From JBGCEZ01 sp045106735 (lineage in GTDB: Bacteria > Planctomycetota > Phycisphaerae > Phycisphaerales > SM1A02), in assembly GCA_045106735.1 (NCBI GenBank), contig JBGCEZ010000023.1, forward strand, positions 62,001 to 126,000: a stretch of DNA of 64,000 nt, read 5' to 3'. Of this stretch, positions 24,436 to 33,184 are shown piece after piece (the stretch's first letter is position 1; every line of letters starts with the position of its first letter). The notes under the pieces were generated by a model, which saw nothing but the letters and a program-made list of their open reading frames with translations, made no database searches and was not told where the DNA came from. A program made the position numbers and the translations under genes.

Positions 24436-27400
24436 TCACGGTGCGGCACTGGCTTCGAGGCGGCGGGCGGCGCGGGTCGCCCACGCGCTGCCGGGATGTT
24501 CGGCCACGATGCGGGCGAGCATCTCGCGAGCTTCGCCGGCGCGGTCGAGGCGTTCGAGGCAACTCGCCGCTTCGTGCAAAGCCGCCGCGGTCCATTCGGG
24601 GGCATCGAACAAGATGTCGACTTTCAGCAGTTCGCGAAGGGCGTCTTCGTGCCGGCCGAGGACGAACAAGCATTCGCCGTACTGAAACTGCGCGCGGGCC
24701 GCGGTCGGTCCATCGTGCCGGGCGGCAACTTCGGCGTACGCTTCCATCGCCGCATCGGTCCGGCCCTGGGCCTCGAGCGCCCGCCCGAGGCCGAACGTGG
24801 CCGCGTACCAACGCGCGTCGTCGGGATGCCGCTCCAGGTACGTGCGGTAGTGACGCTCGGCCACGGCCCAACGGCCCTGGGCCGCCCGAGCTTCGGCCAA
24901 CCGGAGGCGGGCGGCGGCGGCCCGGTCCGCATCCCCCCCGTCGCCAGCCAGCGACTCGAAGTGGACGGCGGCCGCATCGGGTTCGCCGGCGGCCAGGCGC
25001 GACTCGCCGGCCAGGGCCAGAACCGCCCGACGGAACGCCGGGTCGCCGCCGGCGGCCAGCACGCGTTCGGCGGCCGCGGCTGCGTCGGCGTGGCGTTCCA
25101 GTCGTCGGAAGGCCACGGCCCGGCGCCAGTCGGCGGCGGTGCGCCACGCGGCGTCGGCATGGTGCGGCCGGACGACGGGATCGGTGTCGTCGGCCGCGGG
25201 CATGAATCCTTCCAGGACGGCCAAGGCCTGATCGGCGGCGCCCGATTCCAGGCGCAGGTCAGCCAACTCGATGGCGGCATACGGGGCCTGCCGACTCGCC
25301 GCATCCTGGCGGATGAGCACCTCGGCTTCGGTCATCGCCGCCCGCGGGTTGCCGGCGGCACGCAATCGCCGGACGCGCTCGTAGCGAAGCGCGGCCCGCA
25401 AGTCGGCGGGCAACTCGGACGCGGCCAAGGCCCGTTCGACGGATCCCAGGACCGCGGCCTCGCGGGCCGTGGGTGCGGCGCCGGCGGCGACGGTGGCCGC
25501 GGCACCGGCCGCCTGGCAGCGGGCCAAGGCGGCGCGGGCGAGTGATTCTCCGGCGTCGGCCGCGTCATCGGTCGCACTGGCGATCGACTCGAAGAGCTCG
25601 GCGGCGGCGATGAGTTCACCGGCGCGAAGCAGGCTGCCGGCCTGGCGCCGGCGGGCGTCGATCGACGCGCTCGCGCCAAGGGCGACGCCTTCGAGCGCGG
25701 CGTACGCGCTGGCCGCATCGCCGTGCCGTTCGTCGGCCTCGGCCAAGGAGGCGAGCCGGGTGATGGCCGCGCGGCGGATGTTGGCCGCATCGACGCCATC
25801 GGCGGCGGCGGACGCGGCGAGCGCCCCGGCCAGGTCGGGCGCGTCGCCGGACGCCGCGCCGCCGAGGGCAGCCAGACAGGCCCGCAAGGCCGCGTCGGCA
25901 TCGCGGGACCGGTCAAGGTCGATGAAGGCCATGCCGCGCTCGAGCTGGGCCCAGGCGACAACGTCGACGGGGGCGTCCTCGGCGTCCAGCAGCGCATCGG
26001 CGGCGGCGATGGAGGCAACCGGGTCTCCGGCGTTGCGGGCTGCGCGAGCGGTACGCAGCCGGGCCGATCGCCGGGCCGCGGGATCGTCGATCCCCCGTTC
26101 GGTGGCGATGGCCAGCGCGTCGGCCGCGGCCGGCCAATCTTCCGCTCGGTAGGCGATGTCGCCCAGGGCGCGGTACACGGCGGCCGCCGCATCGGGTCCG
26201 GTCGCCGCTTCCAGAGCCGGGCGGGCGTCGGCATCGCGTCCGGCGGCGTGCAGCACCAAGCCGAGGCGAGCGCGGGCCGAGGCGATGGACTGTTCGTCGG
26301 CATCGGCCGCACGTTCGGCCCGCTCGATGTAGCCGGCCCAGGCGCTGGCCGCCGCGTCAAGATCGCCAGTGGATTCGTGCACCATCGCGCGGATGCGCTG
26401 CACGTCGGCGGACAAGGGATGGTCGGGGGCGGCCGCATCGAAGGCATCGCAGGCGGCGATCGCATCCCCGGATCGGCCCAGGGCCATCGATGCTTCGGCC
26501 AGCAATCGGGCGGCGTCGGCGGCGCGCGGGCCATTGGGTTCGGCGGCGAGCACGGCGGACGCGGCGTCGGCGGTCCCGGCATCGTCGCCGGCGGCCGAGC
26601 GGGCCACGGTCAGATCCCAGCGCACGATGCTGGCCATGGATTCGGGCGGGCCGTCTTCGAGCACCGCGGCCAGGACGTCGGCCGCTTCACTGGGCTGATC
26701 GCGTTCGAGCAGCGAACGACCGAGGATCCAGCCGAGCCGGCCGCCATCGTCGCCGTGGCGTTCGATGCCGCGGAGGGCGGACGCCCCCGCCGCCGCCGCG
26801 TCGCGGGCGGCGAGCTGGGCCCGGCCGAGCAGGCCGTACGCGCGGCGCCCGGCGGCGGGTTCTCGCGTCGATTCGGCCGCGGCGGCCAGCGCGGCCACCG
26901 CGTCGGCCGGACGGCCAGCGTCAAGATCAATCGTGCCGAGGGCGACGGCGGCGGCGCGAATCTGGGTCGCGGCGGCCGAGCGGGCGGCGTCGTCGGACCA
27001 TTGCTCGAAGGCCGCATTGAACGCCGCGCGAGCCGGGGCGCTGGCCAAGCGTTCGGCGTCGCGGCGGGCGGCGGCGATGTTGCCGGTCCGCTGGTGACTG
27101 CCGCGCCGCAGTCCACTGGCCGCGCGGAGGATTGCTCCGTCGGCGCCCTCGACCAAGAACGCGGCGTCGGGCGCGCCATTCAGTACGCGGTCCAGGCGGG
27201 CGATCGCCTGGCGATCGTCGCGCTGCCGCACCGCGGCCACGGCGGCCAAGTAGCCGGCCCGGCGGGCGGCGGGGAGCGGAGGATCAAGGGCCAAGAACGC
27301 GTCGACCGCGCCCGCGAGGTCGACGGCCAATCCCGCGATGGCTTCCGTGGACAGTGCATCCGCCGCGGGCGTCCGGCTGGCCGCGTCGTAGACACTCCAG

Positions 27401-28059
27401 GTCGACTCGACGATTGCCCGTCGAACGCCGAAGGCCAGCGGCCCATCGGCGGCCGGCGCGATGCGGCGCAAGGCCGAGAGCGCTCCGGCCGCGTCGCCCA
27501 ATTGACGCCGAGATTCGCCGAGCAGCAGCAGCGACTCGGCGCGATGCGGATGCGTCGCCGGCCAGTCTTCGGCCGGAGCGAGCGTGGCCACCACCGCACG
27601 AGGTCGGCCAAGGCGAGAGTGACACAGGCCGAGCCCATACCGGGCGATGGCCATGGCCTGGCTCGACTCCGGCAGCGCCGCAATCGCCGATTCGTATTCG
27701 CTGACGGCCAGCGCGGCCTCGCCTCGGGCGAGCAGGCCGTTGCCCGCGTCCAGTCGGCGGCGGACCGCTTCGTCGATCGGTTCTTCGTCGGCGGCGGGCA
27801 CCGATTGGCCGATGGCCGCGGGCACGGTGGCGGCCAGGGCCGTCGTCAGCCCGAGCGATCCCGGCGTCGCCAGTGAGCTGGTCAAGGTCGCGGCGGGCGC
27901 GGCGAGCACCCCGCCGCACCACGGGCTCAGCACCGTCCCGATGATCAGCGGATGCATCCACCGGCCAAGGCGGGATCCGCCGGCCAGGCGAAACGCGCTC
28001 GGATCAACCGAGTCGGACGGAGCAGACGAAGACGACGACGACGGCGGGGAGCGATGCAT
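24436..28059 (-). CDS. Large TPR-repeat envelope protein
   Basis: 1207 residues, almost entirely helical repeats of the TPR/Sel1 type, e.g. NGLLARGEAALAVSEYESAI, AAARLRLAEARAAQGRWAVA, and the C-terminal block WYAATFGLGRALEAQGRTDA followed by TAARAQFQYGECLFVLGRHE, which resembles YbgF/CpoB-type partners of Tol systems. ATG 28059 follows a Ser-rich coding stretch; the internal ATG 27957 (MHPLIIGTVLSPWCGGVLAA) gives a better signal peptide and may be the real start. It lies first in the operon, 130 bp before exbB, with an acgggatgggcg tandem repeat in that gap. It probably acts as a periplasmic protein-protein scaffold for the ExbBD-PD40 machine. Confidence 0.88.
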   Translation of the reverse strand: MHRSPPSSSSSSAPSDSVDPSAFRLAGGSRLGRWMHPLIIGTVLSPWCGGVLAAPAATLTSSLATPGSLGLTTALAATVPAAIGQSVPAADEEPIDEAVRRRLDAGNGLLARGEAALAVSEYESAIAALPESSQAMAIARYGLGLCHSRLGRPRAVVATLAPAEDWPATHPHRAESLLLLGESRRQLGDAAGALSALRRIAPAADGPLAFGVRRAIVESTWSVYDAASRTPAADALSTEAIAGLAVDLAGAVDAFLALDPPLPAARRAGYLAAVAAVRQRDDRQAIARLDRVLNGAPDAAFLVEGADGAILRAASGLRRGSHQRTGNIAAARRDAERLASAPARAAFNAAFEQWSDDAARSAAATQIRAAAVALGTIDLDAGRPADAVAALAAAAESTREPAAGRRAYGLLGRAQLAARDAAAAGASALRGIERHGDDGGRLGWILGRSLLERDQPSEAADVLAAVLEDGPPESMASIVRWDLTVARSAAGDDAGTADAASAVLAAEPNGPRAADAARLLAEASMALGRSGDAIAACDAFDAAAPDHPLSADVQRIRAMVHESTGDLDAAASAWAGYIERAERAADADEQSIASARARLGLVLHAAGRDADARPALEAATGPDAAAAVYRALGDIAYRAEDWPAAADALAIATERGIDDPAARRSARLRTARAARNAGDPVASIAAADALLDAEDAPVDVVAWAQLERGMAFIDLDRSRDADAALRACLAALGGAASGDAPDLAGALAASAAADGVDAANIRRAAITRLASLAEADERHGDAASAYAALEGVALGASASIDARRRQAGSLLRAGELIAAAELFESIASATDDAADAGESLARAALARCQAAGAAATVAAGAAPTAREAAVLGSVERALAASELPADLRAALRYERVRRLRAAGNPRAAMTEAEVLIRQDAASRQAPYAAIELADLRLESGAADQALAVLEGFMPAADDTDPVVRPHHADAAWRTAADWRRAVAFRRLERHADAAAAAERVLAAGGDPAFRRAVLALAGESRLAAGEPDAAAVHFESLAGDGGDADRAAAARLRLAEARAAQGRWAVAERHYRTYLERHPDDARWYAATFGLGRALEAQGRTDAAMEAYAEVAARHDGPTAARAQFQYGECLFVLGRHEDALRELLKVDILFDAPEWTAAALHEAASCLERLDRAGEAREMLARIVAEHPGSAWATRAARRLEASAAP

Positions 28060-28470
28060 CGAGGGGGACTCCGGGATGCAGGCGAACGGAGCGCCGGCCC
28101 CAGGGGCAGCCGACGCGGAAACTCATGGGACGATCGGTGGTCGTCGGGACGCTGGCCGTGAAGGCCAACGTTCAAACGCCGGAAGCCGATGCCCCGGACC
28201 GAGATGCGCCGGACCAGCGTTTCCGCCAGAATCGGCAGCGAGGGTTCGCACTTTGTGCGGCGGCGGGCCGTGGGGCGATCAACGGAGGCCCCGCACGCGG
28301 CCCCTGACTCCCCCACGCCCCGCCCGGAGGAGCCGGAGGCACCGACCCAGGGGGCCAGCACCTCCGGCGCGTGGGGGGTCCGTTCGTCCGCCGCGTCCCG
28401 GGGCCGGTGGCCCCGCGCCTTCCGACCCTCGGATCGCCGAGACGTCGGTCGGATGCAGCGGTTCAGCCGA
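28060..28470. other. Intergenic region between M56 and TPR genes (411 bp)
   Basis: It separates the stop of the M56 gene from the start of the TPR gene and must hold the promoter of the TPR-ExbBD operon, but I see no convincing -35/-10 pair on the minus strand. One GC-rich inverted repeat is present: gccggagg 28332-28339 and cctccggc 28361-28368, loop 21 nt, without a U-tract. The open frames crossing it lack the codon bias of the neighbouring genes. Confidence 0.5.
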
Positions 28471-31400
28471 TCAACGGCCGCCGGTGGCCACTCCAGCGAG
28501 TTCGGCCTCCAGATCGCGACGCTGCGTGTCAACCAGTTCACGTCGCATGGCCAACTCTTCCATCACCGCCTCAAGCTCGGCGATCGATTGGACGTGGACA
28601 TCGAGGTCCGAGCTGGCCCGGCTCTGTTCGCGACCGAGGTCACGATCCCGTCGCCGCAGATCGCGATGTTGATTCGAAAGTGCCCGCACCGCCGAGCGCT
28701 GGGCCTTGATGTCCTTCATCAACTGGCGGCGAAGTTCGACGTCCTCGGTTTCGTCGGCCTGCTCTTCGAGCGACTCGACGATCCGTTCCAAATCGCTCTT
28801 CTCGTACTCGACTTCTGCGAGGGCCGACCGGGTCGTGGCCGTGGCATCCTCGAGGTCACTGACCGATGCCTCCATCGCGTTCAGCTTGGACCGGTACTTC
28901 TTGAGTTCCGCCTGCATCGACAACGACTTGGCGGCGAGCGCGTCGGATTCGGCCGTCAACTGCGTCTGCATCGCGGCCAATTCCGCCACGCGCGTCCGCT
29001 GGGCGTTCCGGCCACTTCCCATCTGCGCGGCTGCCGCTTCGATCGCAGCCGCGGCTTCGGCGTTCTGTCCGGCCCGACGATCGGCCGCCCGGCGCAGGGC
29101 CGCCGCTTCCGCCGCCGCTCCATTCCGCGTGGCCACGGGAACCGCGTCGCGCGATTCCAGCATGTCGACCATGGCCTTGAATACCATTTGCTGCAGCGGC
29201 GTGCCCTGCACTTCGATGCCGCCGCGGACGCGGGAGACCCAAATCGGCACGTCGTCGCGGGCCATGAGTTCCCACATCGCCTCGCGATTCGAATCGCTCA
29301 TCGGGTAGACGACTTCGATCGTCTCGTCCGACGCGATCATCGTGCCGAACGCTTCGATGACCGCTCCTTGCATGACATCGCCACGGGCTTCGATCGCATT
29401 GCCGCGGCGGGCGACACCGCTCAGCGACGGGCCCTGCTTGAGCAACTGCCAGTACGCCTCGTGTCGACCTTCGGGAAGCGCGACGCGGCCGGTGAGGCGC
29501 GAGTCGTCGCCGGATCCGCCGACGCCGCCCATGGAAACGGCGGCGTGGCCACGGGCAGCGTGAGCTGCATGCCCCGGAGGCACGGCGATCGACGCCTGGC
29601 CACCATCCATCCGCTGCATGATCGCTTCGAGCATGGACTCGATGCGTTCCATGCGCGACTCAAGTCCGTCCAAGCGTGCGTCACCGCCCACACGCGGCGA
29701 CGGTGGATTGACCGCGCCGCGGATGACAGGTCCCGCTCCGGGGGCAGCGGGCGCCGCGAACGGGGAGATCGGACGCACCGCGGGGACGGCAGGCATGCCG
29801 GGCATGGCCGGCACGGCCGCGACCGAAGGCACCGCGGGCGCGGCCACTTCACATGTCGCTTCGCAGGCGGCATCGGCCGCGCTCTCGCACGCCGACTTCG
29901 CGGCGGACGCTGCCGCGCACGCATCGCATGCTGCACAAGTGGTGGTGCTGCTGCTGCTGGCCACGCCAATCAAGGCCGGCGCCGGAGCGGCCAGCCCGAC
30001 GTGACCGCCAGGCATGGTCAGCGCGGGCGGTGCGATCAGCTCCGCGGGCGAGGCAATGATGATCCGGGTGGGCGCCGGCGTGGCGATTCCTCGGACTGCA
30101 AATGGCGCCGGCGGCGCACTCGGAGCGGGAATGGAATTGGCCACCGGAGCCGCAGCATTGGCTGGGGCATCGGGTGGGCAGGCGAGCGTGGGGCTCACCA
30201 ACCAGCTTCCGGCGGCAAGACCGGTGGCGAGCAGTGCGCCTCCGATCGTGGGCATGGGGCGAACAGAACGCGACATCACCATCTTGAGTCTCCTTGCGAA
30301 TCGCCGGGTTCGTTGGGTGGTCAGGGAAAGGGCCGGGCTCGCGGGCGACGCTCCAGCGTGCGCACGGGCACGGAGAAGCGCGGTGGCGTACGCGCGGCGT
30401 TGTTCGGGCATGAGCGTGGTGACCCACGCGTCGCAACTGAGATCGGCGTCTTCGTCGAGTCGGGCCCTCAGCCACCAGACGACGGGATGCCACCAGTACA
30501 AACAGCCGGCCACGAGCGAGAGCCACAGGGCCACATGGTCGCCGCGTCGCAAGTGAGCCAATTCGTGGGCGACGACCGCGCGGCGGCCGGCGGCATCGAG
30601 TTCCGACCAGAGCGTGGCCGGCAGGATCAGCGACGGCGATCGGCCGGCACACCAGAGCAGTGGACTGACCGCGGCCTCCGTGAGCCGGACCTCGGGCACC
30701 TTTCGCAACTCAAAGTCGGATGCGACGCTGAGCACCAAGCCGCGGGTGGCCCCGTCGGCCGGAACCGCACGGCGCACGACCCGCGAAAACCGCCAGGTTC
30801 GGACCAGCGCGAGCGAGAGGGTAAAAAGGAAGCCGGCGGCCCAGATGGACGCGGGCATCATCGGCAGCCGGACGATCGCGTCACGGACATCCCGGACCGC
30901 GACCAGCCACGGGCCGAGCCGGCTCGCGTTCGCCGCCGGTTCAGTCGATGCCGATTCAGGAGTTGCCGATTCGCTCGATGCCAGCTCAGGCAATGCGCGC
31001 TCAGGCAATGCCAGCTCAGGCAATGCCAGTTCGCTCGACACCGGAGTGGCCGGGCTGCTCGGCCCACCGGCCGAGGTGCCGCCACCGTCGGCGACCACAC
31101 TGGCCACGCCGTTGGCCAGAGTCTCGCGGCCCGCCGGCGTCGCGGACGCTTCGGGCGATGCGGCGTCCGCGACGGCCAGCGGTTCGGTTGAGTGCGGGCG
31201 TGGCGCGAGCCTCGGCTCGTCGGCCGATCCTCCGACCGGCGGGACCGCAACGACGCGGGCCCCACGCAAGGACGCGGCAGATTCAGTTCGTGCCGGATCC
31301 GCAGCCCGCGACGCATCGTCGGTCGCCACGCGTTCGGCCAAGCCCGGGCGGCCCGGTGCGGGAACGGCGCCCCGCGGTTCGGGACTGAGGCCAGGGCCGG

Positions 31401-32244
31401 AGCCGGGGCTGAAGCCAGAGCCGGAGCTGAGGCCGCGGCCGGAGCCGGGGCTGGGGCGTACCGTCGGCCGGGCGGCACCGGCCGGCCGCGATCGTGGCCG
31501 AAGGATCAGATCGTCGGCGGATGGCCCCGGGCGACGCTTCGGCTGGGCGGCATCATCAGGAGTCGGAACGTCGGCGAGCGGGGCCGCGAACCCGGCACGG
31601 TCTGACGGCCGCCGCTTCGCCGACTCCGATGAAGTTTGTTCGCGGGCGACGTCGGCCCGCTGCAGTCGAGACGGTTCGGCGAACGTCGGGCCAGCTGGCG
31701 CGATCGGTTCCGCCGTGATCTTCGGGGCACGCGCGATGCGGTCGACGATGGCGGCGGACGTGCCGGCATCGAGTTCGGCCTCGAGTTCGGCCCCGAGTTC
31801 GGCCCCGAGTTCGGCCTCGAGTTCGGCATCGGCGAGGCTGTTGGCGTCGAAATCAACGCGGGCGGCCGGGCGTTCGGTCCCCGTCGACTCGGCCGTGGAC
31901 CCGGTGGCCGAGGCCATTCCCCGGCGCGGCTCAGGCACATCAAGGATGTTCGGGCCGCGATCGTCGGCCGCCGTTCGGCCCGGCGCGTCGGCTGCGCCCG
32001 GCGAGCGACCGACAGGCGTCGTGTCCACGTCGCCCATCGCCACCGCCCGCGACATCAGGTCGGGCGTTGGCGCCGGCGGCAAGAACGGAAAGACGAGGGC
32101 CAGGATCAGCAACGCCGACCACATGACGTGGCGGGTCGCCGGCCGGCACGGAAGCGTGCGGCTGATGGCGAACGCGATCAGGCTGACGGGAAGAAGCAGC
32201 AGTGCAGCGCGAGACGCGCCAACGACGATCAGGTCGAGGGTCAT
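28471..32244 (-). CDS. M56 (BlaR1/MecR1-type) metallopeptidase with C-terminal coiled coil
   Basis: 1257 residues. Two N-terminal helices (AALLLLPVSLIAFAIS; WSALLILALVFPFLPP) are followed by ~400 residues of low-complexity linker containing three minisatellites. Next come another TM and the M56 domain: HExxH at H560-H564 (AVVAHELAHLRRGDH), the HPVVWWLRARLDEDADLSCD segment and TM GALLATGLAAGSWLVSP. A penicillin-binding sensor, the usual C-terminus of BlaR1, is absent. Instead there is an Ala-rich region, a heptad segment (ESRMERIESMLEAIMQRMD) and ~170 residues of coiled coil. Its ATG overlaps the BlaI-type repressor stop as ATGA. In the BlaR1 model it would cleave the repressor on sensing an envelope signal, here not beta-lactam through a PBP domain. 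Confidence 0.88.
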   Translation of the reverse strand: MTLDLIVVGASRAALLLLPVSLIAFAISRTLPCRPATRHVMWSALLILALVFPFLPPAPTPDLMSRAVAMGDVDTTPVGRSPGAADAPGRTAADDRGPNILDVPEPRRGMASATGSTAESTGTERPAARVDFDANSLADAELEAELGAELGAELEAELDAGTSAAIVDRIARAPKITAEPIAPAGPTFAEPSRLQRADVAREQTSSESAKRRPSDRAGFAAPLADVPTPDDAAQPKRRPGPSADDLILRPRSRPAGAARPTVRPSPGSGRGLSSGSGFSPGSGPGLSPEPRGAVPAPGRPGLAERVATDDASRAADPARTESAASLRGARVVAVPPVGGSADEPRLAPRPHSTEPLAVADAASPEASATPAGRETLANGVASVVADGGGTSAGGPSSPATPVSSELALPELALPERALPELASSESATPESASTEPAANASRLGPWLVAVRDVRDAIVRLPMMPASIWAAGFLFTLSLALVRTWRFSRVVRRAVPADGATRGLVLSVASDFELRKVPEVRLTEAAVSPLLWCAGRSPSLILPATLWSELDAAGRRAVVAHELAHLRRGDHVALWLSLVAGCLYWWHPVVWWLRARLDEDADLSCDAWVTTLMPEQRRAYATALLRARAHAGASPASPALSLTTQRTRRFARRLKMVMSRSVRPMPTIGGALLATGLAAGSWLVSPTLACPPDAPANAAAPVANSIPAPSAPPAPFAVRGIATPAPTRIIIASPAELIAPPALTMPGGHVGLAAPAPALIGVASSSSTTTCAACDACAAASAAKSACESAADAACEATCEVAAPAVPSVAAVPAMPGMPAVPAVRPISPFAAPAAPGAGPVIRGAVNPPSPRVGGDARLDGLESRMERIESMLEAIMQRMDGGQASIAVPPGHAAHAARGHAAVSMGGVGGSGDDSRLTGRVALPEGRHEAYWQLLKQGPSLSGVARRGNAIEARGDVMQGAVIEAFGTMIASDETIEVVYPMSDSNREAMWELMARDDVPIWVSRVRGGIEVQGTPLQQMVFKAMVDMLESRDAVPVATRNGAAAEAAALRRAADRRAGQNAEAAAAIEAAAAQMGSGRNAQRTRVAELAAMQTQLTAESDALAAKSLSMQAELKKYRSKLNAMEASVSDLEDATATTRSALAEVEYEKSDLERIVESLEEQADETEDVELRRQLMKDIKAQRSAVRALSNQHRDLRRRDRDLGREQSRASSDLDVHVQSIAELEAVMEELAMRRELVDTQRRDLEAELAGVATGGR
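30983..31033 (-). repeat. 15-bp in-frame repeat in the M56 linker
   Basis: Units of agctcaggcaatgcc (+ strand) encode ELALP/ERALP-type pentapeptides on the minus strand. A second GC-rich array lies at 31384-31457, encoding Gly/Ser/Pro units, in the same linker. Confidence 0.8.
31771..31830 (-). repeat. 12-bp in-frame repeat encoding E(L/A) units
   Basis: Five copies of gagttcggcc(c/t)c encode alternating ELGA/ELEA tetrapeptides in the M56 protein linker. Near-identical copies indicate slippage. Confidence 0.85.
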
Positions 32245-32675
32245 CGCGCCCCCTTTCGCCGGCCACGGCTCGGGCGTCCGGTGACCGGGCGATCGTCGCG
32301 GTCCAGCCGGTCGATCAGGGCCTGCAGCTCGCCAATTTCTTCGGGCGTCAGTCGATCCTCAGCCACGAGTCGGAGCACGAGCGGCGCCGCGGCGCCGTCG
32401 TACATCTCGTCGAGCAAGGTGCCGAGTCGCGAGCGCTCAACGCGATCCCGAGTGATGGCCGGTTCCCAGAGCCGGGCCCCGCCTTCCTTGCGACTCCGCA
32501 CGCACCGCTTCTGCTCCAGGCGTTCCAAGAACGTCATGACGGTGGTGTACGCCAGATCCCGGCCCTGCTGGGCCAGACGGTTCATGACGTCACGAACCGA
32601 AATCGGCGAGGTATCCCAAAGCACCTTCAGTACTTCGAGCTCGGCCGGGGGCAGATCGGGCGGCTTGGCGGGCAC
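32241..32675 (-). CDS. BlaI/MecI/CopY-family transcriptional repressor
   Basis: 144 residues with the family's winged helix: PPAELEVLKVLWDTSPIS, VRDVMNRLAQQGRDLAYTTV and MTFLERLEQKRCVRSRKEGG. A C-terminal dimerisation helix follows (SRLGTLLDEMYDGAAAPLVL, then LTPEEIGELQALI). Family repressors are inactivated by cleavage by the cognate M56 protease, encoded immediately downstream. Start is GTG 32675 with GGAG 10 nt upstream. Two dyads in the 161-bp gap upstream are the obvious operators, so the pair is probably autoregulated. The ~15 C-terminal residues are basic (GRPSRGRRKG) and beyond the usual length. Confidence 0.95.
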   Translation of the reverse strand: MPAKPPDLPPAELEVLKVLWDTSPISVRDVMNRLAQQGRDLAYTTVMTFLERLEQKRCVRSRKEGGARLWEPAITRDRVERSRLGTLLDEMYDGAAAPLVLRLVAEDRLTPEEIGELQALIDRLDRDDRPVTGRPSRGRRKGAR

Positions 32676-32730
32676 TGGCGAATCTCCAAGATCGACGGCC
32701 GACGGCGTCCCGTCAGCGAATCGGCGCGAC

Positions 32731-32746
32731 TACTACAAGTGTCGTA
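32731..32746. promoter_or_regulatory. Putative BlaI operator 1
   Basis: TACTACAAGTGTCGTA matches operator 2 at 13 of 16 positions; the TAC(N)ACA / TGTCGTA half-site arrangement is the general TACA-TGTA form bound by BlaI/MecI repressors. It lies 56 bp upstream of the repressor start codon. Confidence 0.75.
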
Positions 32747-32762
32747 GTCGACGAGCCGATGC

Positions 32763-32778
32763 TACGACAGTTGTCGTA
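32763..32778. promoter_or_regulatory. Putative BlaI operator 2, perfect dyad
   Basis: TACGACA-gt-TGTCGTA is a perfect 7-bp inverted repeat. Its centre is 32 bp, about three helical turns, from that of operator 1, so two dimers could bind one DNA face. On the minus strand a weak promoter-like pair (TTGCGG, 16 bp, TAGCAT) would straddle it; that part is speculative. Confidence 0.8.
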
Positions 32779-32836
32779 AACCGCAAGCTTGGATTTCGGG
32801 TGCAGACGACTTTTCCCGGAACTTCACGAAGAACGT

Positions 32837-33184
32837 TCAGTCGGCCGGCGCGACCGGCGCCTCGGGCCCTCCGGCCCGGTCGCCCGATGCTTCGGCCGCC
32901 GGCGGGCTTCCCGGGACCACCAGTTGCTCGCCGGCGATCTCAATCACGTCCCCGGGCGTAAGTTGCCGCCGGCGCCGGGTTTCCACCTCGCCGTTGACCA
33001 TCACTTGCCCATCTTGAATGGCGAGCTTGGCGTGCCCGCCCGTCTCGGCCACTCCCTCGTACTTCAGGAATCGGTCCAGCGTGAAGGGCCGCGGCGGCCG
33101 CGGACCGCGCACGATCGGCGCTCCGTCGGCGGCCGAATCGGCGGCATCCTGAGGGTCCGTTGACGATGCGTCATTGGTCATCAC
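32837..33184 (-). CDS. S4-domain RNA-binding protein
   Basis: 115 residues. An acidic N-terminal tail precedes an S4 domain of the small YaaA/YbcJ type: FTLDRFLKYEGVAETGGHAK, LAIQDGQVMVNGEVETRRRR and QLTPGDVIEIAGEQLVV. These proteins bind structured RNA, often in ribosome assembly or rescue. GTG 33184 overlaps the SpoIIE stop as GTGA; an ATG directly follows and is equally possible. Last gene of the glycosyltransferase-ligase-phosphatase operon, with the BlaI operators just downstream. Its presence in an envelope operon is unexplained. Confidence 0.88.
   Translation of the reverse strand: MMTNDASSTDPQDAADSAADGAPIVRGPRPPRPFTLDRFLKYEGVAETGGHAKLAIQDGQVMVNGEVETRRRRQLTPGDVIEIAGEQLVVPGSPPAAEASGDRAGGPEAPVAPAD

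Noticed and set aside
28060..28470. A short gene between the M56 and TPR genes
   Set aside because: Frames are shadows extending from neighbours; no consistent codon bias or ribosome site.
28471..32675. Beta-lactam resistance locus
   Set aside because: BlaI-type repressor and M56 protease are present, but there is no beta-lactamase or PBP2a gene, and the protease lacks the penicillin-binding sensor.
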